The notes under the pieces: model-generated
What the model was told of the DNA's origin: nothing
Databases searched by the model: none
What the model saw: only the letters and a program-made list of their open reading frames with translations
Program-made: the position numbers and the translations under genes
Source of the DNA: CAVYHX01 sp963768415
Lineage (GTDB): Bacteria > Pseudomonadota > Gammaproteobacteria > UBA9214
Length of the DNA: 64,000 nucleotides
Assembly (NCBI GenBank): GCA_963768415.1
Contig: CAVYHX010000027.1
Location: 42,639 to 106,638, forward strand
Direction: 5' to 3'
Shown here: positions 39,781 to 49,040 of the stretch, piece after piece
Layout of the letters: the number at the start of each line of letters is the position of its first letter
Numbering within the stretch: position 1 is the stretch's first letter

Positions 39781-40149
39781 TTAATCTGAGTTCCCCTGAA
39801 GGATTTTCAATACATTCTCCGGCGGCCGGCCCAGGGCAACCTGATCGCCGCATACCACGATGGGCCGCTGGATCAGGCGCGGGTATTTGATCATGGCGGC
39901 AATCAACTCTGCCCGGCCCAGTTGCGGGTTATCGAGACCTGCCGCAGTATATTCCTGTTCATGGGTACGCATCAGGTCACGCGGCTCCAGCCCCAGCAGA
40001 TCGAGGATGGCGCCGAGTGTATTGGCATCGGGGGGCGTGCTCAGGTATTCGATTACCGCCGGTTGATGGCCTTCCGCTTGCAGCAACTCCAGGGTCGCCC
40101 GGGATTTGCTGCAGCGCGGGTTATGATAAATCGTGATGGTATCCGGCAT
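39781..40149 (-). CDS. arsC: ArsC-type arsenate reductase (glutaredoxin-dependent)
   Basis: 122 residues. The thioredoxin-fold N-terminus TITIYHNPRCSKSRATLELL carries the single catalytic Cys13. Other conserved parts are the YLSTPPDA segment and YPRLIQRPIVV with the RPI motif. It could reduce arsenate with glutathione and glutaredoxin; no ars operon surrounds it, and many such orphan ArsC/YfgD proteins have unproven activity. It is 19 bases after the fumarase gene on the same strand. Confidence 0.85.
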   Translation of the reverse strand: MPDTITIYHNPRCSKSRATLELLQAEGHQPAVIEYLSTPPDANTLGAILDLLGLEPRDLMRTHEQEYTAAGLDNPQLGRAELIAAMIKYPRLIQRPIVVCGDQVALGRPPENVLKILQGNSD

Positions 40150-40168
40150 GATGTGCTCGCGTATCAGT

Positions 40169-41707
40169 TTATACGGGCGGCGGGTTTTTCGGAATGACCG
40201 GTATCTTGCCGATGCGCATGCGCCATTCCCGCGGGCCGCTTTCGTGCACGGAATTACCTTCGGTATCCACGGCCACGGTTACCGGCATGTCTTCCACCTC
40301 GAATTCATAGACAGCCTCCATCCCCAGTTCCGGGAAGGCGACCACCCGTGCGGCACGTATGGCTTTGGATACCAGGTAGGCGGCGCCGCCGGTCGCAATC
40401 AGGTAGACCGCCTTGTGGCGGGCAATGGATGCGATCGCTGCGGGTCCGCGCTCGGCCTTGCCGATCATGCCCAGCAGGCCGGTCTGTTCGAGCAGCTGGT
40501 CGGTGAACTTGTCCATGCGTGTGGCGGTGGTCGGACCGGCCGGTCCGACGACCTCGTTACCGACCGGGTCGACCGGTCCGACGTAATAAATGAAGCGGCC
40601 GTTGAAATCCAGCCCGTCAGGCAGCGCTTCACCGCGGTTCAGCAGATCGACGATACGCTTGTGGGCGGCGTCGCGGCCCGTGAGCAGCTTGCCGCTGAGC
40701 AGCAGGGTCTCGCCGGGTTTCCAGTCACGCACTGCTCGCCGGTCAAGCCCGTCCAGCTGCACCCGGCGGGCGTTCGCGCCGCTGGTGCGCGTGATCTTCG
40801 GCCAGTCATCCAGCCGGGGTGGCGCCAGTTTGACGGGCCCGCTGCCGTCCAGTTCAAAATGGATATGCCGGGTGGCCGCGCAGTTCGGGATCAGGGCAAC
40901 GGGCTTGGATGCGGCGTGGGTCGGGTAGTCCCGGATCTTGACGTCCAGCACCGTGGTCAGGCCACCGAGGCCCTGGGCACCGATCCCGAGCGCATTGACC
41001 TTGTCATACAGTTCCAGGCGCAATTCCTCCAGCCGGTTTTGCGGCCCGCGGGCCTGCAATTCATGGATGGTGATGGGCTCCAGGATCGCTTCCTTGGCCA
41101 GCAGCATGGCCTTCTCCGCGGTGCCGCCGATGCCGATGCCGAGTATGCCCGGCGGGCACCAGCCCGCCCCCATCCCGGGGACCTGCTCCAGTACCCAGGC
41201 GACGATATCGTCGCTGGGATTCAGGATGGCGAAGCGGGACTTGTTTTCCGAGCCGCCGCCCTTGGCGGCCACAATGACCTCGACCCGGTCACCCGGGACT
41301 ATGTCCTTGTGGATGACGGCAGGGGTATTGTCGCCGGTATTGCGCCGCTCACCGGCCGGGTCGCTGACGATAGACCCGCGCAGGGGATTGCCCGTGTCGG
41401 TATAGGCACGGCGCACGGCCTCGTTGACCATGTCATCGATGCTGCAATCAGTCTCCCACTGCACCGCCATGCCGACCTTGAGAAAGACATTGACGATGCC
41501 GGTGTCCTGGCAGATTGGCCGGTGGCCTTCCGCGCACATACGGGAATTGATCAGGATCTGCTCCATCGCATCCCGTGCGGCCGGAGACTGCTCCTGTGCC
41601 CAGGCCTTGCTCAGCGCCTGAATGAAGTCCGGCGGGTGATAATAGGAGATGTACTGCAGGGCATCGCAGATACTGTCAATAAAATCTTTTTTTCTGATGA
41701 TGGTCAT
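40169..41707 (-). CDS. Class I fumarate hydratase (4Fe-4S)
   Basis: 512 residues, full length for FumA/FumB-type enzymes of the TCA cycle. Cluster Cys are visible in GHRPICQDTGIVNVFLKVG, GAGWCPPGILGIGIGG and VALIPNCAATRHIHFEL. The C-terminal beta domain carries GPAGPTTATRMDKFTDQLLE and LGMEAVYEFEVEDMPVTVAV. The enzyme is oxygen-sensitive. No other TCA gene is adjacent. Confidence 0.95.
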   Translation of the reverse strand: MTIIRKKDFIDSICDALQYISYYHPPDFIQALSKAWAQEQSPAARDAMEQILINSRMCAEGHRPICQDTGIVNVFLKVGMAVQWETDCSIDDMVNEAVRRAYTDTGNPLRGSIVSDPAGERRNTGDNTPAVIHKDIVPGDRVEVIVAAKGGGSENKSRFAILNPSDDIVAWVLEQVPGMGAGWCPPGILGIGIGGTAEKAMLLAKEAILEPITIHELQARGPQNRLEELRLELYDKVNALGIGAQGLGGLTTVLDVKIRDYPTHAASKPVALIPNCAATRHIHFELDGSGPVKLAPPRLDDWPKITRTSGANARRVQLDGLDRRAVRDWKPGETLLLSGKLLTGRDAAHKRIVDLLNRGEALPDGLDFNGRFIYYVGPVDPVGNEVVGPAGPTTATRMDKFTDQLLEQTGLLGMIGKAERGPAAIASIARHKAVYLIATGGAAYLVSKAIRAARVVAFPELGMEAVYEFEVEDMPVTVAVDTEGNSVHESGPREWRMRIGKIPVIPKNPPPV

Positions 41708-41853
41708 TGGCGGCCTGTTTGCGGGAACCCGGCACGGGGATTACAGTCACAATTGTAGCCGTTCCGCTGTCCGGTGTGTAAGCCGGATCGGCGCGGTGCC
41801 GCGGCAAGATGGCTTTGCGTATAATGAGAGCAGCATTCCAACGGGAGAAGAAG

Positions 41854-42336
41854 ATGCGCTTACTGGTGTTTGTGGTGGCCCTGTGTGTCCTGGCGCCGGC
41901 CCTGGGTGATGCGGTTGATTTCACCCTGAAGGACCTCGATGGCAAGTCGCACTCCCTGTCGGATTACCGTGGCAAGTGGGTGATTGTGAATTACTGGGCC
42001 ACCTGGTGCCCGCCCTGCCTGGAGGAAATTCCGGATTTGATCGCCTTTCATGAACGGCACCGGGATACGGACGCCGTGGTGCTGGGTGTGGATTACGAGG
42101 AGGTCAACAGGGACTACCTGCGGGAGTTTACCGAGAGCCATTTCATGTCCTATCCCGTGTTGCTGATGGATCCGGTGCCGACCACGGAACTGGGACCGGT
42201 GCTCGGCTTGCCGACCACCTATATTATTTCGCCTGCCGGCGAACGCATTGCCCGCCACGAAGGACCGATCACCGGCGCGGCACTGGAGGCCTTTCTGGAA
42301 CGCAAGAAAAAACAGCAGCAGGTGCAAAATCCGTGA
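41854..42336 (+). CDS. TlpA-like thiol-disulfide oxidoreductase
   Basis: 160 residues from the ATG at 41854, preceded by CGGGAGAAGA. A signal peptide (LLVFVVALCVLAPALG) is followed by a redoxin fold with [40 protein letters not shown] (active site CPPC) and the cis-Pro loop VLGLPTTYII. A periplasmic thiol reductase, and the second TlpA-like protein of the window. The acylphosphatase gene begins 39 bases downstream. Confidence 0.9.
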   Translation: MRLLVFVVALCVLAPALGDAVDFTLKDLDGKSHSLSDYRGKWVIVNYWATWCPPCLEEIPDLIAFHERHRDTDAVVLGVDYEEVNRDYLREFTESHFMSYPVLLMDPVPTTELGPVLGLPTTYIISPAGERIARHEGPITGAALEAFLERKKKQQQVQNP

Positions 42337-42345
42337 GCCCCGCTG

Positions 42346-44292
42346 TTACGCCGTGACAAGCGTGCGTCGATTATCATGATCTGCCGCCGCTGTCTGGTTT
42401 CCGGTCGGGTGCAGGGTGTTTTTTTCCGTGCCTCGACCCGCACCACGGCACTGGCGCTCGGATTGAGCGGTCACGCACGCAACCTGGCGGACGGACGGGT
42501 TGAGGTAGTGGTCTGCGGACCGGATGACGCGGTTGCCCGGTTGCAGGACTGGCTGCATGAAGGCCCTTCCGGCGCGCGCGTTACTGCGGTCGACTGCAGT
42601 GCCTGTGCCGGGCCTGCATCCACCACTTTCCAGATCAGCTAACCGGCTGCGCGCGGGTTTCCGTGTGACGCCTGGCATGCTGTCCCGGGCGAAAGGTTTC
42701 AGTACGGTGTCTGCCGGCGGTTTCGAAGTATCGGTTCCGGGATAGTCGAGAGTGTAATGCAGCCCCCGGCTTTCCTTGCGCAGCTGCGCGGAACGAATGA
42801 TCAGCGCCGCGACCTGGGCCAGGTTGCGCAGTTCCAGCAGGTCGTTGGAGATCGTGAAATTACTGTAGTACTCCTGGATTTCCTGCTGCAGCAGGTCCAC
42901 GCGTCGCCAGGCCCGCTCCAGGCGCTTGTTGGTGCGCACAATGCCGACGTAGTTCCACATACAGCGGCGCAGTTCATCCCAGTTATGACTCACGACGACT
43001 TCCTCATCGGAGTCACGGACGCGGGATTCATCCCAGGGCGGCAAGGGTTGCGGCGGCGGGGTGGCAGCGATGGTTGCGGTGATGTGGCGGCTCGCCGCGG
43101 CGGCAAGCACCAGGCATTCCAGCAGTGAGTTGCTCGCCATCCGGTTGGCACCATGCAGGCCGGTACAGCTGACTTCCCCGATGGCATACAGTCCGGGCAG
43201 GTCAGTCATACCGTCAAGATCGGTGATTACACCGCCACAGGTGTAGTGCGCAGCCGGCACCACCGGTATCGGTTCCAGGGTCATGTCGAAGCCCAGTTCC
43301 AGGCAGCGCGCATAGACATTCGGGAAGTGTTCCTTGATGAATGGCGCCGGCTTGTGGCTGATATCCAGCAGTACATGTTCAACACCCAGCCGCTTGATCT
43401 CGTGGTCAATCGCGCGTGCGACAATATCGCGCGGCGCGAGATTGCCGCGTTCATCGAAGCGCTCCATGAAGGGTGTGCCGTCGGGCAGCAGTAAAATTCC
43501 GCCTTCCCCGCGCACCGCTTCCGTGACCAGGAACGACTTCGCTTCCGGGTGATACAGGCAGGTGGGGTGAAACTGGTTGAACTCCATGTTGGCGACCCGG
43601 CAGCCGGCGCGCCATGCCATGGCAATGCCATCGCCGGTCGAGGTGTCCGGGTTGCTGGTATACAGATAGACCTTGCTTGCGCCCCCGGTGGCCAGGACGA
43701 CTTTACGGGCGGTAAATGCCGTGACGGTGTGCTGCGCGCGATTGAGGACGTAGGCGCCCAGGCAGCGGTTTTCTTCCTGCCCGAGTTTGGCGGCGGTGAT
43801 CAGGTCGATGGCGATATGATCTTCGAGCAGGGTGATATTGGGGCGCGCACGCGCCGCATCCAGCAGGGTGGTCTCCATCGCGCGGCCGGTGGCGTCGGCG
43901 GCATGCAGGACGCGGCGCGCGGTGTGCCCGCCCTCGCGCGTCAGGTGGTAGGCCTGACCGTTGTTATCTGTCGTGTGGCGGGTAAAGGGGACCCCGAGGT
44001 CGATCAGCCAGCGGACGGCTTCCGGGGCCTGCTCGATGACGAACCGGACGGCTTCCGGCCGGTTCAGGCCGGCGCCGGCATCCAGGGTGTCGGCAATATG
44101 GGCATCGAATGAATCGGCGGGATCGGTGACGGCCGAGATGCCGCCCTGTGCATACAGGGTGCTCCCTTCCTGCAGCTGACCCTTGGCCAGGACCGCAACC
44201 CGCAGCGCCGGCGGCAGACGCAGGGCGAGGCTGAGGCCGGCGCCACCGCTGCCAATGATCAGGACGTCGAAGGAGTCTGTCGCTGCAGTCAC
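42346..44292 (-). CDS. nadB: L-aspartate oxidase (C-terminal readthrough, true end probably near 42640)
   Basis: The frame gives 648 residues, about 100 more than normal. It oxidises aspartate to iminoaspartate for NAD synthesis. FAD-binding [29 protein letters not shown] [35 protein letters not shown] and the C-terminal [13 protein letters not shown] are typical. The last roughly 100 residues are antisense to acyP and lack homology. A one-base shift near 42650 would end the protein in TAG at about 42640, right where acyP ends, so a sequence error there is the simplest reading. Confidence 0.92.
   Translation of the reverse strand: MTAATDSFDVLIIGSGGAGLSLALRLPPALRVAVLAKGQLQEGSTLYAQGGISAVTDPADSFDAHIADTLDAGAGLNRPEAVRFVIEQAPEAVRWLIDLGVPFTRHTTDNNGQAYHLTREGGHTARRVLHAADATGRAMETTLLDAARARPNITLLEDHIAIDLITAAKLGQEENRCLGAYVLNRAQHTVTAFTARKVVLATGGASKVYLYTSNPDTSTGDGIAMAWRAGCRVANMEFNQFHPTCLYHPEAKSFLVTEAVRGEGGILLLPDGTPFMERFDERGNLAPRDIVARAIDHEIKRLGVEHVLLDISHKPAPFIKEHFPNVYARCLELGFDMTLEPIPVVPAAHYTCGGVITDLDGMTDLPGLYAIGEVSCTGLHGANRMASNSLLECLVLAAAASRHITATIAATPPPQPLPPWDESRVRDSDEEVVVSHNWDELRRCMWNYVGIVRTNKRLERAWRRVDLLQQEIQEYYSNFTISNDLLELRNLAQVAALIIRSAQLRKESRGLHYTLDYPGTDTSKPPADTVLKPFARDSMPGVTRKPARSRLADLESGGCRPGTGTAVDRSNARAGRAFMQPVLQPGNRVIRSADHYLNPSVRQVACVTAQSERQCRGAGRGTEKNTLHPTGNQTAAADHDNRRTLVTA
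42376..42642 (+). CDS. acyP: Acylphosphatase
   Basis: 88 residues. The catalytic signature [20 protein letters not shown] contains the Arg, and the second motif [17 protein letters not shown] contains the Asn. It hydrolyses acyl phosphates in the cytoplasm. It overlaps, on the opposite strand, the unusual C-terminal extension of the nadB frame. Confidence 0.93.
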   Translation: MICRRCLVSGRVQGVFFRASTRTTALALGLSGHARNLADGRVEVVVCGPDDAVARLQDWLHEGPSGARVTAVDCSACAGPASTTFQIS

Positions 44293-44449
44293 TGAATCAC
44301 CTGTAGTTTGAACAAGTAATGGTTGTCCCGGGCACGCTTCCGGTCAAGTGGCCCGGAAATCCCTGACCGGGCGCGGGCGAGACCCCGGTATTCATGCTAA
44401 TGTCGCAGGTATCCAGACTGAAAGATACTGAATTTTATATGATAATGGC

Positions 44450-44477
44450 GAACTTTTTATCCCCGGCACGGTCTACC
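44450..44477 (+). promoter_or_regulatory. Candidate sigma-E promoter of rpoE
   Basis: GAACTT at 44450-44455, a 16-base spacer, then TCTACC at 44472-44477 (GTCTAC with the preceding G). This fits the sigma-E consensus GAACTT-N16-TCTGA well and lies about 45 bases before the rpoE ATG. rpoE operons are usually autoregulated this way. Confidence 0.55.
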
Positions 44478-44521
44478 CCGCCGGGGAATCAATGTTCCGG
44501 GTTGACAGGGAGACGGCCCGG

Positions 44522-45097
44522 ATGGGCGAACGCAGCATAGACCAGGCGCTGGTAGAGCGGGTTCAGCAGGGTGACAAGTCAGCATTCGATGTGCTGGTAC
44601 TCAAGTACCAGAACCGGATTATCAAGCTGGTGTACCGCTATGTGCGTGATCCCGACGAAGCCATGGATGTGGCCCAGGAGGCCTTTATCAAGGCCTACAA
44701 GGCCATACCGCGCTTTCGGGGCGACAGCGCATTCTTCACCTGGATATATCGCATTGCGATCAATACCGCCAAGAATCATCTGGTCGCCAGTGGCCGGCGC
44801 CCGCCAACGGGTGATATTGATGCACAGGAAGCGGAACAATATGAGGGCGCAACAGGTCTGAGGGAATATGCAACACCGGAACGCTTGTTGATGAAGGATG
44901 AAATTCAGGAAACTATCGCCAGGGCGATTGACGAGTTGCCGGATGATTTGCGCACCGCAATTACCCTGCGTGAACTCGAGGGTTTGAGTTACGAGGAAAT
45001 CGCGCAGACCATGGAATGTCCCATCGGGACGGTGCGCTCGCGGATATTCCGGGCGCGCGATGCCATAGATACAAAGTTAAAACCGTTATTGAATTAA
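44522..45097 (+). CDS. rpoE: RNA polymerase sigma-E factor
   Basis: 191 residues from the ATG at 44522 (MGERSIDQALVERVQQGDKS). Region 2: DEAMDVAQEAFIKAYKAIPRFRGDSAFFTWIYRIAINTAK, read in overlapping parts. Region 4: LPDDLRTAITLRELEGLSYEEIAQTM and PIGTVRSRIFRARDAI. A homolog of E. coli RpoE and Pseudomonas AlgU, directing the envelope-stress regulon. It heads the rpoE-rseA-rseB-rseC-degQ cluster. Confidence 0.96.
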   Translation: MGERSIDQALVERVQQGDKSAFDVLVLKYQNRIIKLVYRYVRDPDEAMDVAQEAFIKAYKAIPRFRGDSAFFTWIYRIAINTAKNHLVASGRRPPTGDIDAQEAEQYEGATGLREYATPERLLMKDEIQETIARAIDELPDDLRTAITLRELEGLSYEEIAQTMECPIGTVRSRIFRARDAIDTKLKPLLN

Positions 45098-45117
45098 ACT
45101 ATTTACGGATTATTGAC

Positions 45118-45666
45118 ATGAAGCAGAACCTGCATGAACAACTATCGGCGCTGGTGGATGATGAACTGCCATCGGCGGAACAGGAATTGTTGATTAAACA
45201 ACTGGCCGGGGATACTGATCTGAGTCAGCGCCTGGCCCGTTACCAGCTGATCAGCGACGCGATGCAGAACCACCTGCCGCAGTGCGTGGACCCGGATTTC
45301 CGGATCCGGGTGCAGGGTGCGCTGCCGGATGCGGCCGGTAATCATGCGACTGCCGGGCTTGCTGCGTTTATCAAGCCGCTCGCGGGGCTCGCCATGGCTG
45401 CATCGGTGGCCGTCGTCGCGGTGCTCTCCGTGCAAGCCTTTCGCCAGGAGAGCGCGTCCGGTGTGCCGGCGGTTGCCAGTGCCCCGGCTGCCAGCGATTA
45501 TATTCGCGCCAATGGCAGCACGGACCCGGCGCAGGTCCGGATCGTCCGCGCGGACAAGGCGCTGGACGTATATCTGGTAAATCACAATGAATTTGCCGGC
45601 AGCCGCGGTATGCTGCCCTACGCGCGCCTGGTTGGCGAGGGCATGAATACGGGTAACAAGGAATGA
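45118..45666 (+). CDS. rseA: Anti-sigma-E factor RseA
   Basis: 182 residues from the ATG at 45118. The cytoplasmic N-terminal domain QLSALVDDELPSAEQELLIK binds sigma-E. One membrane helix (PLAGLAMAASVAVVAVLSVQ, about residues 82-101) is followed by a periplasmic tail that RseB would bind. It is normally degraded by DegS/RseP on envelope stress. It starts 20 bases after rpoE. Confidence 0.92.
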   Translation: MKQNLHEQLSALVDDELPSAEQELLIKQLAGDTDLSQRLARYQLISDAMQNHLPQCVDPDFRIRVQGALPDAAGNHATAGLAAFIKPLAGLAMAASVAVVAVLSVQAFRQESASGVPAVASAPAASDYIRANGSTDPAQVRIVRADKALDVYLVNHNEFAGSRGMLPYARLVGEGMNTGNKE

Positions 45667-45670
45667 TAAT

Positions 45671-46654
45671 GTGAGGCTGCCGGCTTTAGTGCTACTGGCT
45701 GCGATCGCCCCGGTACTGGTCGCTGATGACCCGCGTCAGTGGCTGGATGACATGTCCAGTGCCCTGAATACACTGGATTATGACGGTACCTTTGTCTATC
45801 TCCACGATGACCGGCTGGAGGCGATGCGTATCATTCACCGGCTCGACAACGGGGGCGTACGTGAACGCCTGGTATCACTGACCGGCAGTGCGCGTGAAGT
45901 GGTCAGGGACGAGAAGGCCGTTACCTGTATCATGGCGGACAGCAAGTCAGTCATGGTTGGTCAGAGCCGGCCGCGGCAGCCGTTTCCGGTCGTCCCCAGT
46001 GATTTCGATACCCTGTCACGCACCTACAGCCTGGAAGATGCCGGCGAGGACCGTATGGCCGGGCACATGACCCGGATTATCTCCATTACCCCGCGCGACG
46101 GATTCCGCTATGGCTATCGTTACTGGATTGACCAGGAGACGCGGATGCTGCTCAAATCCGATGTAACGGATGTGAATGGCAGGGCGATCGAGCAGATGAT
46201 GTTTACGCACCTTGAAATCGGCCACACGATACCGGAAGACGCCCTGAAACCATCACTCACGGGTGACGGCTATGCATGGTCCCGGCAGCACAATGGCAAG
46301 GCAAGTCCGGCAGCCGACCCGGGCACGCCGGGCTGGCGCGTAAATGAATTGCCGGCGGGTTTTCAGCTTACCAATTTTCAGCACAAGCGCATTCATCAGG
46401 ATGCTGACATGGCCGAGCACATGGTCTTCAGTGACGGCCTGGCGACCGTATCGGTCTATGTGGAGAAAATGCGGCCGGATGGCGCGGGCTTTACCGGTCT
46501 GTCCAGCCAGGGTGCCATGAATGCCTTTGGCAATATTGTTGACGGATACCAGATAACAGTGGTCGGCGAGGTGCCGTCGGCGACTGTAGAGATGATGGCG
46601 CAATCCGTGGTCCGCGTACCCCCGGTGTCCGGCACGGCGGCTATGCGCAAATGA
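45671..46654 (+). CDS. rseB: Sigma-E regulatory protein RseB (MucB)
   Basis: 327 residues with a GTG start at 45671, four bases after the rseA stop. A signal peptide (RLPALVLLAAIAPVLVA) is followed by the lipoprotein-carrier-like domain (LDDMSSALNTLDYDGTFVYL, MRIIHRLDNGGVRERLVSLT) and the C-terminal domain (PAGFQLTNFQHK, FSDGLATVSVYVEKM). It binds RseA in the periplasm and blocks its cleavage, sensing mislocalised lipids or LPS. Confidence 0.94.
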   Translation: MRLPALVLLAAIAPVLVADDPRQWLDDMSSALNTLDYDGTFVYLHDDRLEAMRIIHRLDNGGVRERLVSLTGSAREVVRDEKAVTCIMADSKSVMVGQSRPRQPFPVVPSDFDTLSRTYSLEDAGEDRMAGHMTRIISITPRDGFRYGYRYWIDQETRMLLKSDVTDVNGRAIEQMMFTHLEIGHTIPEDALKPSLTGDGYAWSRQHNGKASPAADPGTPGWRVNELPAGFQLTNFQHKRIHQDADMAEHMVFSDGLATVSVYVEKMRPDGAGFTGLSSQGAMNAFGNIVDGYQITVVGEVPSATVEMMAQSVVRVPPVSGTAAMRK

Positions 46655-47124
46655 TCGAGGAATCCGGACAGGTAGTCGGGCTGGAAAACGGTTTTGCCTG
46701 GGTCGAGGCCGAGCGCAGTTCCACTTGCGGTACCTGCGCTGTGCGGCAGGGTTGCGGCACGTCGGCTATCGCGAAGCTGCTGGGCCGGCGCAGGGTGCGG
46801 ATCCGGGTACTGAACCATATCGATGCACGTATCGGTGATCGCGTTGTCATCGGCATCACCGAGTCGAGTCTGGTGCGCGGTTCACTTGCCGTGTACGCGG
46901 TACCCCTGGCTGCCCTGTTTTCGGGTGCGCTCGCAGGCAGCGCCCTGGGCGCAGCGCTGTTCGGCCAGGCAAGCGAGGTCGCGGGAATTGCCGGCGCACT
47001 GGCGGGTTTCGCGGCCGGGCTCGTATGGCTGAGATACTTCAGTCGCAAGACCGACCGGGATGCCGCCTACCAGCCGGTCGTATTGCGGCACCAGGTTATG
47101 TCCGGTGATATACAGCACATATAA
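46651..47124 (+). CDS. rseC: RseC/MucC membrane protein
   Basis: 157 residues; the ATG overlaps the rseB stop (ATGA at 46651-46654). A cytoplasmic Cys cluster STCGTCAVRQGCGTS (residues about 23-37) precedes two membrane segments (LAVYAVPLAALFSGALAGSA; VAGIAGALAGFAAGLVWL). RseC-like proteins are tied to sigma-E signalling and to SoxR reduction together with the Rsx complex, and rsxABCDGE is in this same window. Confidence 0.9.
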   Translation: MIEESGQVVGLENGFAWVEAERSSTCGTCAVRQGCGTSAIAKLLGRRRVRIRVLNHIDARIGDRVVIGITESSLVRGSLAVYAVPLAALFSGALAGSALGAALFGQASEVAGIAGALAGFAAGLVWLRYFSRKTDRDAAYQPVVLRHQVMSGDIQHI

Positions 47125-47196
47125 TTGAACGAGACAGACAACTGCGTTGTCTGGTATTTTTCTGGAAAGCACAATAGATTGTACGGAGATTGAAGT

Positions 47197-48621
47197 ATGT
47201 TGAAATACCGCAGAATTGCAGGCTTTGCCCTGTTGCTGTTACCCCTTGTATTGATCCTGCAGCCGGCACAGGCCAGGAACCTTCCGGGATTCACCGAACT
47301 GATCAAGGAGACGCGTTCGGCTGTAGTGAATATCAGCACTACACAAAAGGTCAAGTCGGGTCTCGTGGAAATGCCGGAAGGCTTCGAGATGCCCGAGATG
47401 CCGGAAGGCAGTCCATTCGGGGAACTGTTCAAGTATTTCTTCGACCAGGAGGGTGACGAGCATTCATATCGCGATGCGAAGTCGCTTGGCTCCGGGTTTA
47501 TTATCTCGAAGGACGGCTACATCATGACCAACAGTCATGTCGTTAAGGACGCCGATGAGATTATTGTGCGCATGAGCGACCGGCGTGAACAGAAGGCCGA
47601 GGTCATCGGGATCGACAAGCGCAGCGATATTGCCCTGATAAAGATCGATGCGCAGGATCTGCCGGTGGTAAAGATCGGCAAGACCAGCGACCTGGAAGTC
47701 GGCGAATGGGTGCTGGCGATCGGCTCGCCATTCGGTTTCGATCATTCGGCTACGGCGGGCATAGTCAGTGCCAAGGGCCGCAGCCTGCCGAGCGAGAATT
47801 ACGTCCCGTTCATTCAGACGGATGTCGCAATCAATCCCGGCAATTCGGGTGGCCCGCTGTTCAACCAGTCGGGTGAAGTCGTCGGTGTGAATTCCCAGAT
47901 CTACAGCCGTACGGGCGGCTATATGGGCCTGTCCTTTTCCATCCCCATAGAAGTGGCGATGGACGTTGCCGACCAGCTGAAGACCAAGGGCCGCGTCAGC
48001 CGTGGCTGGCTGGGAGTGCTGATTCAGGATGTGACGCGTAACCTGGCCGAGTCATTCGGCATGAAACATCCGCGTGGTGCGCTGGTTGCCAAGGTGTTGC
48101 CGGACAGCCCTGCACAAGCTGCCGGTATCAGGGTGGGTGATGTGATTCTGGCCTTCGATGGCAAGGAGGTTTCCAGCTCATCCAACCTGCCTCCGATCGT
48201 GGGCAGTTCGCAGGTTGGCGTCAACATTCCGGTTGATGTGATGCGCGACCGGCGCAAGCTCGTGGTGCAAGTCAAACTCGGCGAGTTGCCCGAGGATAAT
48301 ATCAAGGTCGGCGCCGCCGAACCGGAAGTTGAGAAGACCAACCGTATCGGTGTCACCGTAGTTGATCTGACGAATGAGCAACAGCAGGAGCTCGATGTCG
48401 AGTCGGGAGTGCTGGTGCAGCGCATTACCCAGGGTGTGGCGTCACGGGCCGGCATTCGCAGGGGCGATATCATTCTCAGTATCGACAACAAGCCGGTAAA
48501 GGATGCAAAGCATTTCCGCAAGACGGTTGATGCACTGCCGGCAGGCGAATCCGTTGCCCTGCTGGTGCAGCGTGATGGCAGCCCGACCTTCCTGGCACTC
48601 AGGGTGCCGGAGAGCGACTGA
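47197..48621 (+). CDS. degQ: Do-like periplasmic serine protease (MucD/DegQ)
   Basis: 474 residues. A signal peptide (FALLLLPLVLILQPAQA) is followed by a trypsin-like domain with catalytic triad His114 (TNSHVV), Asp144 (RSDIALIKID) and Ser217 (GNSGGPLFN). Two PDZ domains follow (about 275-365 and 375-470), starting at SRGWLGVLIQDVT and RIGVTVVDLT. It degrades misfolded periplasmic proteins. Its place at the end of the rseABC cluster matches mucD. Confidence 0.95.
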   Translation: MLKYRRIAGFALLLLPLVLILQPAQARNLPGFTELIKETRSAVVNISTTQKVKSGLVEMPEGFEMPEMPEGSPFGELFKYFFDQEGDEHSYRDAKSLGSGFIISKDGYIMTNSHVVKDADEIIVRMSDRREQKAEVIGIDKRSDIALIKIDAQDLPVVKIGKTSDLEVGEWVLAIGSPFGFDHSATAGIVSAKGRSLPSENYVPFIQTDVAINPGNSGGPLFNQSGEVVGVNSQIYSRTGGYMGLSFSIPIEVAMDVADQLKTKGRVSRGWLGVLIQDVTRNLAESFGMKHPRGALVAKVLPDSPAQAAGIRVGDVILAFDGKEVSSSSNLPPIVGSSQVGVNIPVDVMRDRRKLVVQVKLGELPEDNIKVGAAEPEVEKTNRIGVTVVDLTNEQQQELDVESGVLVQRITQGVASRAGIRRGDIILSIDNKPVKDAKHFRKTVDALPAGESVALLVQRDGSPTFLALRVPESD

Positions 48622-48654
48622 GATCGATATGCCGGCAGGTGGCAGCGGAACAGC

Positions 48655-48900
48655 ATGGCTGCCAGGCTGAAAATCTATGTGCGCAGTGGCTGTCACCTGT
48701 GCACGGACATGGCGCAGGCGCTCGATCTTCTGCGTCCAGAGCTCGATTTTGATTACACGCAGCAAAACATCGATGCGGATCCGGATCTGGTGGAGCGCTA
48801 TGGCAGCCGTATCCCCGTCCTCGCAGCCGGGGATGTGGAGATCTGCTATTATTTCCTCGAAGAACAGGCGTTGCGTGACTATCTGGACGGGTCAGTCTGA
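48655..48900 (+). CDS. Glutaredoxin-like DUF836 protein
   Basis: 81 residues. A thioredoxin fold with the redox motif RSGCHLCTDMAQALDLL and the cis-Pro region YGSRIPVLAAGD. Small proteins of this type commonly sit between mucD/degQ and lepA in gammaproteobacteria. Substrate unknown. Confidence 0.88.
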   Translation: MAARLKIYVRSGCHLCTDMAQALDLLRPELDFDYTQQNIDADPDLVERYGSRIPVLAAGDVEICYYFLEEQALRDYLDGSV

Positions 48901-49040
48901 CCCGGTGAGTGCGCCGATCCGGAGTGACTTGCGCCGCGGTTCCTGTATAATCAAAAACCTTGCTTCCTATCAGTAACTTGTGCCCCTTAACGTAACCCGC
49001 GACCCTGCGAACCATACCAGGGGCAAACTCACAGTGCTGC

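Noticed and set aside
40133..41758. 541-codon open frame on the plus strand
   Set aside because: It is antisense to the whole class I fumarase gene and has no protein-like motifs.
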